From the NCBI GenBank assembly GCA_005882715.1, contig VBEI01000124.1, positions 1 to 15,674 on the forward strand: a DNA stretch of 15,674 bases. The letters run 5' to 3'. Made by a program: the position numbers and the translations under genes. The stretch's first letter is position 1. Each line of letters starts with the position of its first letter. This stretch comes from Chloroflexota bacterium. GTDB lineage: Bacteria > Chloroflexota > Dehalococcoidia > SM23-28-2 > RBG-16-64-32. Below, piece by piece: positions 6,394 to 15,189 of the stretch. The notes beneath the pieces are model-generated. The model was not told the DNA's origin, searched no databases, and saw nothing but the letters and a program-made list of their open reading frames with translations.

Positions 6394-7224
6394 TTACCGG
6401 GAGCGCTGTGTCTTTGGAAGCCTCTTGAGGTAATGCGAGTACACAGCGATGGGCCGGAAGCCCATGGCGGCGTACATCTGTTTCGGCGTATCCGTGGGGT
6501 CAGCGACGATAACGACAGGGCCGGCCCCGTTGTGCCGGCATTCCCGCACGCAATGGTGGATGAGCGCCGTCGCCAGGCCTCGATGGCGAAACTTCGGATG
6601 CGTGAAGAGATCCTCAACCTGCCCGACTCCGTCAATGCCGGCCCAGGAGTTGAAGTAGGCGAGGGGACGGCCCTTTAAGCAGGCGAACCAGTATTGGACC
6701 GGCGGTTGCTTGAGCCGCGCTACAGAGTAAAGCGATTCGCCGACCGCAGGCTCCGGAGCCTTCTTGATGCGCCGCTCATGTTCACGCCAGTCCAGCTCCC
6801 TGAGCGCCGCGTAGTCCCGCCAATCGTCCTCGGTCTGCACGCGCCTTATCTCGATATCAGGCGGGCGCGCGCGCAATTCGCCATTGAGTACCATCACCAG
6901 CGAGTCGCGTCGCTCGAACCCCTCGAGAAGAAGGCGAGCGACGAAGGCAGGCGGAGTCCTGAAGTCGATTCCGAACTCACGATGGGCTGTGTGATCGTAC
7001 TCTCGCTCGACGCGGGCGAGGAGGCGGTCTATCTCTTCGGGCGTGGAGGCGCTAATGGCGGCCACATGGTTCGCGTCGTAGATGAGCGGATACGCGCGAT
7101 TGCGGACGAAAGTCGCGCCGCAAGCCTCGAACGTCTCGTGGCCTAGAGCGAGATTCGCCGCATCAACGTCAAGGGCTCTGAACGCGATTTCCGTATACTG
7201 TTCGGGCGCGGCTGCATAGGTCAC
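6394..7224 (-). CDS. GNAT family N-acetyltransferase
   Basis: 276 residues. The C-terminal half is a clear GNAT domain: QVEDLFTHPKFRHRGLATAL (202-221) is motif A, with the acetyl-CoA pyrophosphate loop R-x-x-G-x-A at R212, G215 and A217. YAAMGFRPI (251-259) is the usual closing motif. The N-terminal 120 residues, including NRAYPLIYDANHV (42-54), look like a degenerate second GNAT-like half of the kind found in two-domain members. The substrate cannot be predicted. The start is GTG at 7224; no ATG occurs in frame upstream before a stop, and a ribosome binding site is weak. It is on the same strand as the ceramide genes, 113 bases before the palmitoyltransferase ATG, but nothing in the sequence ties it to lipid synthesis. 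Confidence 0.87.
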   Translation of the reverse strand: MTYAAAPEQYTEIAFRALDVDAANLALGHETFEACGATFVRNRAYPLIYDANHVAAISASTPEEIDRLLARVEREYDHTAHREFGIDFRTPPAFVARLLLEGFERRDSLVMVLNGELRARPPDIEIRRVQTEDDWRDYAALRELDWREHERRIKKAPEPAVGESLYSVARLKQPPVQYWFACLKGRPLAYFNSWAGIDGVGQVEDLFTHPKFRHRGLATALIHHCVRECRHNGAGPVVIVADPTDTPKQMYAAMGFRPIAVYSHYLKRLPKTQRSR

Positions 7225-7294
7225 CGGCCCATAATAGCGGCTAAACGCTCGCCGTTGCCATGCTGAGCGCTCGAAGATTGCGTGGGGTTAAAGT

Positions 7295-7681
7295 TCAGGC
7301 AGGCCGAAAAGCGGCCGAGAAGCGAACGCCGTTGCGCTCGTAATGCTGGGAGGTCACTTCCTCCTTACGAGACTCAGCTCTGGTGCCAGAGGCGACTGTT
7401 CTCTGGGCCGAGTCCTCGGTGTTCTCGGAGTGCTTATCTGACGTCTCGCCGGGGCCACCTTCTGCATTCTGGTCTCCGCCGACGAGCGCAACGACTGGCC
7501 GGTGCCTCACTCTCATATCCATCTCGGCGCCGGAGAAAACTCGGATGCGCGCCTCGTCGAAGCCAGCTTCGAGCAATGTTTCGACCAGCCTCGCACCTTT
7601 GTGGACGCTCTCGACGACGTTGATCTCGCCGTGTTTCGGGTCGTCAAGGTCGGCGACGATGACCATCACCTGTTCGGACAT
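7295..7681 (-). CDS. Hypothetical small protein with alpha/beta N-terminus and disordered tail
   Basis: 128 residues, function not recognised. Coding status is supported by a textbook ribosome binding site (AGGAGG at 7696-7691, nine bases before the ATG) and by protein-like composition. Residues 1-68 look like a small alpha/beta domain: hydrophobic strand QVMVIVADL, an amphipathic helix around GARLVETLLEAGFDEA, then IRVFSGAEM and PVVALVG. Residues 70-112 are rich in Gly, Ser, Thr, Glu and Lys and look disordered. The protein ends in ERNGVRFSAAFRPA, a compact basic/aromatic tail that looks like a conserved short motif rather than random linker. It is the first gene of the minus-strand run, diverging from addB. 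Confidence 0.7.
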   Translation of the reverse strand: MSEQVMVIVADLDDPKHGEINVVESVHKGARLVETLLEAGFDEARIRVFSGAEMDMRVRHRPVVALVGGDQNAEGGPGETSDKHSENTEDSAQRTVASGTRAESRKEEVTSQHYERNGVRFSAAFRPA

Positions 7682-7690
7682 GAGCCAATA

Positions 7691-7696
7691 CCTCCT
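7691..7696 (-). promoter_or_regulatory. Strong ribosome binding site of the small hypothetical gene
   Basis: AGGAGG, nine bases upstream of the ATG at 7681-7679. It is the best Shine-Dalgarno match in the window and the main reason for accepting this unrecognised reading frame as a gene. Confidence 0.7.
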
Positions 7697-7834
7697 GGGT
7701 GCACGCGCAATTTCTCCTGGGCGTCAGTTTCGCACGGGTATCTCGCCAAGTTCTCACCGGAAAGCGTAAACCATGGGTTTCCAACTGTTCCTGGGCTTGC
7801 AATCGTGCGGGAATGTTGATAGTGCCGTATCCCG

Positions 7835-7858
7835 CTTGACAGGGCTGCTCACGTCAAG
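7835..7858. promoter_or_regulatory. Dyad CTTGAC-12-GTCAAG in the divergent promoter region before addB
   Basis: Perfect six-base half sites CTTGAC (7835-7840) and GTCAAG (7853-7858), with centres 18 bases apart, 15 bases upstream of the addB ATG. The left half contains TTGACA, a consensus -35 hexamer, but no good -10 follows at 16-18 bases. It could be an operator for a dimeric repressor or a coincidental symmetry. AAGGA at 7856-7860 overlaps the right half and is the only Shine-Dalgarno-like element for addB, at a rather long 13-base spacing. Confidence 0.35.
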
Positions 7859-7873
7859 GATCGTGGGTACCGA

Positions 7874-10834
7874 ATGCCCGACGTTTTTTCCGCCTTAAAG
7901 TTATTGGCGGCCGAGCGGCGCCTCGATCCGCTGGCGCCGGTTACGGTGATCGTGCCCTCGCACGCCGCCGGCCTTCAGTTAAGACGTCGGCTGGCGGCAT
8001 TGGCGCCTTTCGCCGGTGTGCGCTTCGAGACCCTGCCTCGCATCGCTGAGCTACTCGCTGCGGGCCACCTGGCAGAAGCAGGACGCGCCCCGCTGGCCCG
8101 GCCGATCGGCGATTATCTCGCCGAGGTTATCGCGCGAGGGTCGCGTGGGGCGCTGGCGCAGGTGGGCGACCTGCCCGGCTACGCCCGGGCCTTGCGCCAG
8201 ATATTTCGGCGTTTGCGCCGGGGCGGGGTCCGCAATTCGTCAGACGTTCGAGGAGGCGTGTACGGCGATCAATTTGCCGAGATTCTCCGCCTGTACGATC
8301 GATTTCGACAGGAGTCCGCGCGCTTCTATGACGAGGAGGACCTGCTAGATGAGGCAGCCGCAGTTGTTCGCCACGGCAGATGGCGGCCAGCTGACGTTGG
8401 TCAAGTGTTGGTCGTTCCTCCGAGCGGGGAGTCAGCCGGGGCCGCTGGGGTCCTGGCGGCATTTCAAGAGCGAGCGCAGGAGTATACAGAGCTCGACGAA
8501 CCTGTGTGCGACCCGGAGCGGCGATTCGTCCTCGCGCCAGACCCCACGAGCGAAGCGCGGGAAGCAGTGCGCGAAGTAATTTCTGCCTTGGAAGCCGGTG
8601 TGGGCATAGATGAAATCGGGGTGTTTCACGGCGCGGATCGGGCTTACCGCCGCTTGTTACGCGAGGCATTCGCCGCCGCAGAGGTGCCGGCGGTACCGTT
8701 ACCCGGAATACCCTTGATTGAGACGCGGGCCGGCCGCGCTGTGCTAGACCTAGCAATGCTGCCCGAAAGGAATTTTTCGCGGACCTCAGTGATGGAGTTA
8801 TTGAGCATAGCGCCACTCCGTAGCCAGCTGCCTGCGGGTGGCGGCACGGTTGGCGCGTTGCCGGCCGCATGGGACCGAGTGTCGCGACAGGCCGGGATCA
8901 CGAAGGGAGCAGACCGCTGGAGGCGGGGGCTCGAGGCGTTTATGCGCGACATGGAGGCGTCTTCGACGCATCGGGAAGCGGAAGGAAACGAATCCAGGGC
9001 GCGGGCTGAAGCCAACGCAAGCGAGCAGGCGCGGGATCTTCGCGAGTTCATGAACGGGATGATTGCGCGGCTCGAGCAGCTCCTCGAGCCGCTCCCGGCT
9101 GCTAAGTTCATCCGTCTGTTCAGCGAGATGGTCGAGGAGTATCTCGACCCCTCTGCTCAAGCGCTGGACGATGTTCTGTTGGAGATTGAGCAATTGGGGA
9201 CGGTCGGCGCCGTGGGGGGAAGCTTTAGCCTGAGTGCATTCAACGAGGCGTTGCGGGCGAACCTCGAGGCGGCGTACTTGCGTCCTCGCAGTCTGGGGAG
9301 CGGGGTAGCCATATCGGATTACCGATTAGCGGCCGGCCTTCGTTTTCGGCGGGTGATTCTTTGCGGCGCCTATGAAGGATCGCTACCAGCTGGACCGGGT
9401 AGTGATGCCCTGGTTGACGACAAGACCTGGGCCGAACTACGAAGGCGTTACCCATACATCGAAGACGTGGAGTTGCGAATCAAGCGCAATCAGGAAGCCG
9501 CGGGAAGGGCGGTGCAGGCCGCCGGCGACGGTGCTGCAATTTGGACAGCTCCAAGACATGAGCCGGGCGGCACGCGCGAGTACTACCCGTCTCCGCTGAT
9601 GCGCAGTGAGGTTTCCAAGCGTGATCCGCGCGTAATCACCTCATCCCAATTGCGCACTCATCCTTCGGCGGATGGGTGGCTGCGGAGGGGACGCTCGCCC
9701 ATATCGGTTGCGCTAAGCGGGCCGGTGGTGACGCCCGAGGAAGCCGGTTATCGCTGGGCGATCGGGCGGCGCCGTGGCGGCGACTGGCTGGACCCGCAAC
9801 ACCGATTGTGGCCGGCGGTATCGATGCTTCGCGCTCGAAGAGGTGCCCGATTCACGGCTTGGGACGGCAATCTGGCGGAGCTACAGGAACGGTCGCGTCT
9901 CGAGCTTCAGCGTAGCGTCTCGCCGACATCCCTCGAAAATTACGGTGTATGCGGGTTCCGCTACTTCGCGAAGTCGGTCCTCGGACTGTATCCGGTCGAG
10001 GAGCCCGAAGAGCGGGACATGATGGACGCCGCCTCTCGCGGGAAGCTCATCCACAAGATTCTCGAGCGGTTCTTTCTGGAGCAGCAGGCCCGCGGCCGGC
10101 CCAAACAATATGAAGCGTGGACCGCGGAGGATAGGGAAGCGCTTATGTGCCTCGCAGACGAGGAACTCGGGCAGGCGGAAGAGCGCGGGCTGACCGGCCT
10201 CAGCGTTTATAGCATGCACGAGGCCCGGACGATCAAGGCGGACCTCCGCCGCTTTCTCGACGAGGATACGCTATTCAGGCAGCGGACCGGCGCGGTACCG
10301 AAACGATTCGAGACGAATATTCCCGAAGTAAAGATCGCTGGCGTCACGCTCAAGGGTGTAGTTGATCGTGTTGACGAGACGCCTGACGGCAAGCAGGCGT
10401 GGGTCATCGATTACAAGTCGGGGAGCAACGAGGACTATAAGGAGATCAAGCCCGCGAATCCACTAGCCGGTGGAAAGAAGTTGCAGTTGCCGGTCTACGT
10501 CGCGGCGGCGCCCGAAGCAGAGGATGTGCACGCGGTCTACTGGTTCATCACGAAGCGCGGCGGCTTCGAGTTCATTGGGTACGAGCCTGCGCCCGACCAA
10601 GGTCACGCTTTTGAGCGCGCGCTAGAGGCGATTATGGCCGGAATCGACGCCGGCTCCTTCCCGGCAGTCTCGGGAGAGGACGAGGAGTTCTACGGGAAGT
10701 TCAAGAACTGCCGCTACTGTGATTACGACCGAATCTGCTCGCGCCGCCGTGACCTGGAGATGGCGGCAAAAGAGGACGATCCGGCTGTCGTGCCGTGGCG
10801 GAGAGTCGAACAAGCGGCGCTGGGGCAGGCATAG
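7874..10834 (+). CDS. addB: AddB-type subunit of the AddAB helicase-nuclease (PD-(D/E)XK nuclease, iron-sulfur)
   Basis: 986 residues. With AddA it processes double-strand DNA ends for RecA loading and recombination repair. The N-terminal part is an inactivated superfamily-1 helicase: the P-loop position reads VIVPSHAAGLQLRR, with no Walker lysine, as in RexB-like AddB proteins. The C-terminal PD-(D/E)XK nuclease shows GVVDRVD (D831), VIDYKSG (D846, K848) and QLPVY (Q871, Y875). Four cysteines, C693 in YGVCGFRYF and C946, C949, C955 in CRYCDYDRIC (C-x2-C-x5-C), form the iron-sulfur staple typical of AddB and Cas4 nucleases. It is shorter than the roughly 1160-residue Bacillus protein. The stop is one base from the addA start, so the subunits are co-translated. 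Confidence 0.9.
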   Translation: MPDVFSALKLLAAERRLDPLAPVTVIVPSHAAGLQLRRRLAALAPFAGVRFETLPRIAELLAAGHLAEAGRAPLARPIGDYLAEVIARGSRGALAQVGDLPGYARALRQIFRRLRRGGVRNSSDVRGGVYGDQFAEILRLYDRFRQESARFYDEEDLLDEAAAVVRHGRWRPADVGQVLVVPPSGESAGAAGVLAAFQERAQEYTELDEPVCDPERRFVLAPDPTSEAREAVREVISALEAGVGIDEIGVFHGADRAYRRLLREAFAAAEVPAVPLPGIPLIETRAGRAVLDLAMLPERNFSRTSVMELLSIAPLRSQLPAGGGTVGALPAAWDRVSRQAGITKGADRWRRGLEAFMRDMEASSTHREAEGNESRARAEANASEQARDLREFMNGMIARLEQLLEPLPAAKFIRLFSEMVEEYLDPSAQALDDVLLEIEQLGTVGAVGGSFSLSAFNEALRANLEAAYLRPRSLGSGVAISDYRLAAGLRFRRVILCGAYEGSLPAGPGSDALVDDKTWAELRRRYPYIEDVELRIKRNQEAAGRAVQAAGDGAAIWTAPRHEPGGTREYYPSPLMRSEVSKRDPRVITSSQLRTHPSADGWLRRGRSPISVALSGPVVTPEEAGYRWAIGRRRGGDWLDPQHRLWPAVSMLRARRGARFTAWDGNLAELQERSRLELQRSVSPTSLENYGVCGFRYFAKSVLGLYPVEEPEERDMMDAASRGKLIHKILERFFLEQQARGRPKQYEAWTAEDREALMCLADEELGQAEERGLTGLSVYSMHEARTIKADLRRFLDEDTLFRQRTGAVPKRFETNIPEVKIAGVTLKGVVDRVDETPDGKQAWVIDYKSGSNEDYKEIKPANPLAGGKKLQLPVYVAAAPEAEDVHAVYWFITKRGGFEFIGYEPAPDQGHAFERALEAIMAGIDAGSFPAVSGEDEEFYGKFKNCRYCDYDRICSRRRDLEMAAKEDDPAVVPWRRVEQAALGQA

Positions 10835-10835
10835 C

Positions 10836-13800
10836 TTGGCGCAGGCAGATCAGGAGGCAGAGGACCGCGCGACGCGAGAGCGGATACGCACGTGCCTCCG
10901 GGACACGCTTTTCGTGGAGGCGGGGGCCGGCACCGGCAAGACCAGCGCTCTTGTCGATCGCGTCGTGGCTCTGGTGCTAGGCGGGCGCGCGATAGAGCGG
11001 GTTGTCGCGATTACATTCACCGAGAAGGCCGCCGCTGAGCTGCGCGATCGCGTTCGCGCGGGGCTTGAGACGGCGAGGGAGCAACAATCCACGAGCGAGA
11101 CGACCATCGCGGAAGCTCTGGCATCGCTGGACCGAGCTCCGATATCGACGATCCACTCCTTCTGCCAGAGCTTGCTGTACTCGTACGCAGCGGAGGCCGG
11201 CATCGACCCATCGTTCCGCGTGCAAGATGAAGTGATGGCGGGGCGCCGCTTTCAGGAGCGGTGGCGTATCTACCTCGAGAACCTAGCGGAGGATCAGGAG
11301 GCGGGCAGCGCCATCGACCGGGCGCTTGGGCTGGGTCTATCAACCTGGCACATAGAAACGCTTGCGGTAGAGCTGAGCAGGCGACCGGACCTGGGCACGC
11401 TCCTCCAGACCAGTTCCCCCCAGGAGGGTGTGCCCGTATGGCCGGACCTTGAAGAGATGAGCGCGGCGCTGGAAAGTCTGCCTGTTCAGGTCGCGCCAGC
11501 CGACGACCCGCTACTTGAGAGGGTCAAGAGGCTTGCTTCGCTCGTAAACGAACTGCTGCGAAGCGACGCGGACCGGGAATCAACTCTGGCGGCGGGGGCG
11601 GAAGTACTGACAACTCCTTGGGGCGTCAGCAATCAGCAGGCATGGGGAGGCAAACAGACCATCGAGCGGGTGCGCAGCGTCGCTTCCGATATCGCTTGCC
11701 GGCTGAATGAAACGCTTCATGCGTGTCGCTCTCAGGCTCTCGCTGCCGTCCTGCATGTGGTCGTCCGCTTCGTGATTGCCGATGCCGGTCAGCGCGCTCG
11801 GGACGGCGCCCTAACCTTCGATGACCTCATCCTTCTCGTGCGAGATCTTCTACGGAGCAATCCCGACGCTGTGGGAAGTCTGCGCGAACGCTACGAGGTC
11901 ATGCTGATCGACGAGTTTCAGGACACTGATCCCCTTCAAGTGGAGATTGCGCTGGCCTTCGCGACCGATCCCGAAAGCGGAGCCCTTGAGCCGGGGCGCC
12001 TTTTTCTTGTCGGTGACCCTAAGCAATCGATCTATCGGTTCCGGCGAGCGGACATGGCCATCTACTCTCAAACGCGAGGCGCAGTAGGGGCCGGCGGGGC
12101 CATCATTCCGGTACTGGCGCTCAACCGGCGTTCGCGCGGAATCCTGCTCGACTGGGTGAACGCCGTGTTCGCTCCGCTTATCGGCCCCGGCTGGGAGCAA
12201 GACATTCAGCCTGAATATCGGCCCATCTACGACGGGCGCCACGCCGGCGATTTTGCTGGTCCGGGCGTCGCCTGGGTCGGCGGCGACGCCGGCGAGGCGA
12301 ATGCGCGGCAAGTGCGAGAGACTGAGGCGGCGCAGGTTGTAGCAAACTGCATTGCCGCAGTGGAGGAAGGATGGCAAGTTGCTGAACGTGACGGCACCGT
12401 CCGACCGGCCTCATTCAGCGACATTGCGGTGTTGATTCCGACGCGGGCGATCCTCCCGGCGCTCGAGCGGGCTTTCTCGGACGCCGCGCTGCCGTACCGG
12501 GTCGAGAGCGGAAGCCTGATCTACAGGACGCAGGAAGTGCGCGATTTGCTCAACTGCCTGACAGCCATCGACGATCCAGCCGATGAAGTGGCAATCGTTG
12601 CCTCGTTGCGCAGTGTGGCATTCGCCTGCTCCGATGTTGAGCTGGCGGAGTACAAGGCGGCCGGCGGACCTTGGAACTACCTATCGCCGGTGCTGAGCGA
12701 GAGGCAGGGGCGAGTAGCCGATGGACTGCGCACCCTGGCTGCTTACCACGAGGCGCGACACGACTGCTCAGTCGCAGCGCTCGTCGACCGGTTCGTGGCG
12801 AAGACGCAGCAGGTCGAGATCGGCATCCTTGACGCTGGAAACCGCAACAGCTTCCGGCGCGCGCGGTTCGTCGTCGAGCAGGCACGCGCGTTCGAGGCGA
12901 GCGAGCCGGCGAGTCTGCGGGCATTCGTCAACTGGATGGAGAGCCGTGCCGGCGAAGCGATACTCGACAATGAAGGGGCCGGGCTGGATGATGACGAAGA
13001 CGCCGTCCGTGTGTTGACGATTCACGGCGCGAAGGGACTCGAGTTCCCGATCGTATTTGTCGCCGGGTTGGGCACTGCGCCTGTGAACCGCCCAGGTGCG
13101 TATCTGATCGACCGGTCTACTGGCGAGATCGGAGTGTGCATCGGCAGCAAGTATGGGAACCGGAGCTTCAAGCTCGGCCCGGTCGATCGGCTAGGCGATT
13201 TAGAGAAGAGGCACGCGCAGGCCGAATATGAGCGTTTGCTTTACGTTGCTACGACGAGGGCGCGCGATCACCTAATCGTTTCGCTATACCACGCTAAACG
13301 AGCGCAAAATACCTGCGGCGCTCGAAAGCTGATAGAGCACGGCGCGACGGATCATGCCGAGAAGCGCTCGCAGCTGACAAGGGAAGCCAAGTCAGCCAAA
13401 AGGGCTTTCGAGGACTTAGAACCAGATCCCACCGAAGAGCCCGCTGACCGCGAGTTCGAAGAGAGCAGGAGAGAACTTGTCGCCGGAGCGACCGTGCGCC
13501 GGTACACGAGCGCGACGGCGCTGGGCGGGCAAAACAAGGATGAGAAGAGGGATGAGAGCGAGCCCTGGGCGCGAGGCAGGGGTGGAACGCGGCTGGGCCG
13601 GGCGGTCCACGCGGCTATCCAGAGCCTGGCATTTGATGCCGAAGATGCGGTGATCTCGGCGTTCGCGCGGGCGCAAGCTGTCGCTGAGGCGATCCCGCAC
13701 CGCGCAGCCGACGTGGAGAGGCTTGTCCGCTGGGTTTTGCATTCGTCGCAGGCTGTTGAGAGGGCGCGCTCCGCAAAGCGGGCTTTGCGAGAGGTGCCTT

Positions 13801-14111
13801 TCGCGGTCCAGGTGGATGATACCGTGCTGGAGGGGTTCATCGATTTGGTCATAGAGAGGGACGACGGAATCGAGATCGTGGACTGGAAGACGGACCAGAT
13901 CGCGCCCGAAGCAGTCCCCGAGCGACTGCGCGAGTACGAGACGCAGGCCGGCCTTTACGTCTATGGCCTGGAAGCGGCGACTGGTCGACGCGTGAGCGCC
14001 GTGACATATGTGTTTGCGAGCGCACAGGTGGAGACATCGCCCGGCGATGCGAGGGACTTATCGAGCACCGCGCAGACGCAACTTCTGAATGCTCGGAGTA
14101 CGGCTGCCTGA
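10836..14111 (+). CDS. addA: AddA-type subunit: UvrD-like helicase with C-terminal nuclease
   Basis: 1091 residues from TTG 10836. This is the ATP-driven motor and second nuclease of AddAB. Superfamily-1 motifs appear in order: Walker A AGAGTGKT (29-36, K35), ITFTEKAAAELRDRV (motif Ia), Walker B LIDEFQDTD (357-365, D359/E360), GDPKQSIYRFR (393 on), HGAKGLEFP (730-738), and motif VI YVATTRAR (803-810, R808). The C-terminal nuclease has GFIDLV (D1003), VDWKTD (D1016, K1018) and ETQAGLYVY (Q1037), so both subunits keep full nuclease residues. The TTG is chosen because it sits one base after the addB stop with GGGGCAGG upstream; a GTG at 10719 would overlap addB by over 100 bases. The patatin gene follows 44 bases downstream. 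Confidence 0.92.
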   Translation: MAQADQEAEDRATRERIRTCLRDTLFVEAGAGTGKTSALVDRVVALVLGGRAIERVVAITFTEKAAAELRDRVRAGLETAREQQSTSETTIAEALASLDRAPISTIHSFCQSLLYSYAAEAGIDPSFRVQDEVMAGRRFQERWRIYLENLAEDQEAGSAIDRALGLGLSTWHIETLAVELSRRPDLGTLLQTSSPQEGVPVWPDLEEMSAALESLPVQVAPADDPLLERVKRLASLVNELLRSDADRESTLAAGAEVLTTPWGVSNQQAWGGKQTIERVRSVASDIACRLNETLHACRSQALAAVLHVVVRFVIADAGQRARDGALTFDDLILLVRDLLRSNPDAVGSLRERYEVMLIDEFQDTDPLQVEIALAFATDPESGALEPGRLFLVGDPKQSIYRFRRADMAIYSQTRGAVGAGGAIIPVLALNRRSRGILLDWVNAVFAPLIGPGWEQDIQPEYRPIYDGRHAGDFAGPGVAWVGGDAGEANARQVRETEAAQVVANCIAAVEEGWQVAERDGTVRPASFSDIAVLIPTRAILPALERAFSDAALPYRVESGSLIYRTQEVRDLLNCLTAIDDPADEVAIVASLRSVAFACSDVELAEYKAAGGPWNYLSPVLSERQGRVADGLRTLAAYHEARHDCSVAALVDRFVAKTQQVEIGILDAGNRNSFRRARFVVEQARAFEASEPASLRAFVNWMESRAGEAILDNEGAGLDDDEDAVRVLTIHGAKGLEFPIVFVAGLGTAPVNRPGAYLIDRSTGEIGVCIGSKYGNRSFKLGPVDRLGDLEKRHAQAEYERLLYVATTRARDHLIVSLYHAKRAQNTCGARKLIEHGATDHAEKRSQLTREAKSAKRAFEDLEPDPTEEPADREFEESRRELVAGATVRRYTSATALGGQNKDEKRDESEPWARGRGGTRLGRAVHAAIQSLAFDAEDAVISAFARAQAVAEAIPHRAADVERLVRWVLHSSQAVERARSAKRALREVPFAVQVDDTVLEGFIDLVIERDDGIEIVDWKTDQIAPEAVPERLREYETQAGLYVYGLEAATGRRVSAVTYVFASAQVETSPGDARDLSSTAQTQLLNARSTAA

Positions 14112-14155
14112 GTTCGAGTCTTTCCAATGGGTTAATCAGCCGGCGGGCTGATGGC

Positions 14156-15142
14156 GTGTTCGAGGGCGGCGGCGTCAAAGGTATCGCTTTCGTCGGAGCG
14201 CTACAAGCTTTTGAGGACGCCGGCTTCCACTGGCAGAATGTGGCCGGGACATCGGCGGGCGCGGTCGCCAGCGCGCTAATCGCCGCGGGGTATTCAGCGG
14301 CCGAAATGCGCGAGATTATGGAGACGCGCGTTGATTTCCATAAGATGATGGACGCCGGGACGCTGGGCAGACTGCCATTCGTTGGTCAGTGGCTCAACCT
14401 TCTGTTTCACGAGGGGTTCTATCACGGCGATTACTTTCTCGGCGTTATGCGAGAGCTGCTTCGGGAGAAGTTCGGCAAGGAGCGCGTCACTTTCGCGGAT
14501 TTGGTTATGCCAAAGGAGCCAACCGATTCTGAGGAGGCGTATCTCAGCAGGTTCAAATACCGGTTGCATGTCGTGGCCTCCAATATCACCCGGAATGAGC
14601 TAATGATCCTGCCGCAAGATGTCGGCAGGCTGGGACTGGACCCCGCTGACTTCGAAGTAGCGCTCGCCGTGCGCATGAGCATCAGTATTCCGTATTTCTT
14701 CATGCCGGTGAAAATCGCGGAGAAACCCAGCAAGCGCAGCCGTCAGTGGGTCGTCGACGGAGGATTGCTGAGCAACTTTCCGATTCAGTACTTCGACTCT
14801 CCTCCGGGCGAAACGCCTCCCTGGCCTACATTTGGCCTTCTGCTGTGGGAACCAACCGCGGGGCAGCCACATTATGAACGCATCCGCAGCCTTATCTCGA
14901 TGACACGAGCGATGGTGCGGACGATGAATACGGCACACGACCGAAAGGCGCTCGAGGAGGCGGACCTCAAGCGCATTATCAAGATACCGACGGGAAAGTA
15001 CTCAGCCACTGACTTCGATTTGGCGCTGGCGGACCGCGACTGGCTTTACGACAGCGGATACCAGGCCGCCGGTGAGTTCCTGGATCGCTGGAGCTGGGAC
15101 AACTATCTCGCTGAACGCCAGGCTGTGACGGCTGAAAAGTGA
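14156..15142 (+). CDS. Patatin-like phospholipase
   Basis: 328 residues from GTG 14156. Patatin-like proteins are acyl hydrolases with a Ser-Asp dyad. Visible here are the oxyanion-hole loop EGGGVKG (residues 3-9), the nucleophile elbow GTSAG with S33, and VVDGGLLSNFP with catalytic D201. A family proline/serine stretch, AVRMSISIPYFFMPV, precedes D201. No signal peptide is visible. The family's first strand normally precedes EGGG. Here the in-frame sequence upstream reads ISRRADG before the GTG, which fits the family, yet contains no ATG, GTG or TTG. The real start may therefore be non-canonical (ATC 14135 or CTG 14108) or a base may be wrong. It lies 44 bases after addA on the same strand, so is perhaps co-transcribed; no functional link to DNA repair is known. 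Confidence 0.9.
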   Translation: MFEGGGVKGIAFVGALQAFEDAGFHWQNVAGTSAGAVASALIAAGYSAAEMREIMETRVDFHKMMDAGTLGRLPFVGQWLNLLFHEGFYHGDYFLGVMRELLREKFGKERVTFADLVMPKEPTDSEEAYLSRFKYRLHVVASNITRNELMILPQDVGRLGLDPADFEVALAVRMSISIPYFFMPVKIAEKPSKRSRQWVVDGGLLSNFPIQYFDSPPGETPPWPTFGLLLWEPTAGQPHYERIRSLISMTRAMVRTMNTAHDRKALEEADLKRIIKIPTGKYSATDFDLALADRDWLYDSGYQAAGEFLDRWSWDNYLAERQAVTAEK

Positions 15143-15162
15143 ACCGTCGACGAGGCAATCAT

Positions 15163-15189
15163 TCCCGACACCTGGCTTAGTGTCCGGGA
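15163..15189. terminator. Hairpin between convergent genes, possible bidirectional terminator
   Basis: TCCCGACAC (15163-15171) pairs with GTGTCCGGGA (15180-15189) through nine base pairs with one bulged C and an eight-base loop. It fills the space between the patatin stop (15142) and the stop of the opposing dockerin gene (15192-15190). There is no T run on either side, so termination efficiency is unknown. The position between convergent genes is the main support. Confidence 0.4.

Noticed and set aside
10719..10835. Upstream start for addA
   Set aside because: It would overlap the addB 3' end by over 100 bases and the extra residues are an antisense-like arginine-rich shadow; TTG 10836 sits one base after the addB stop.
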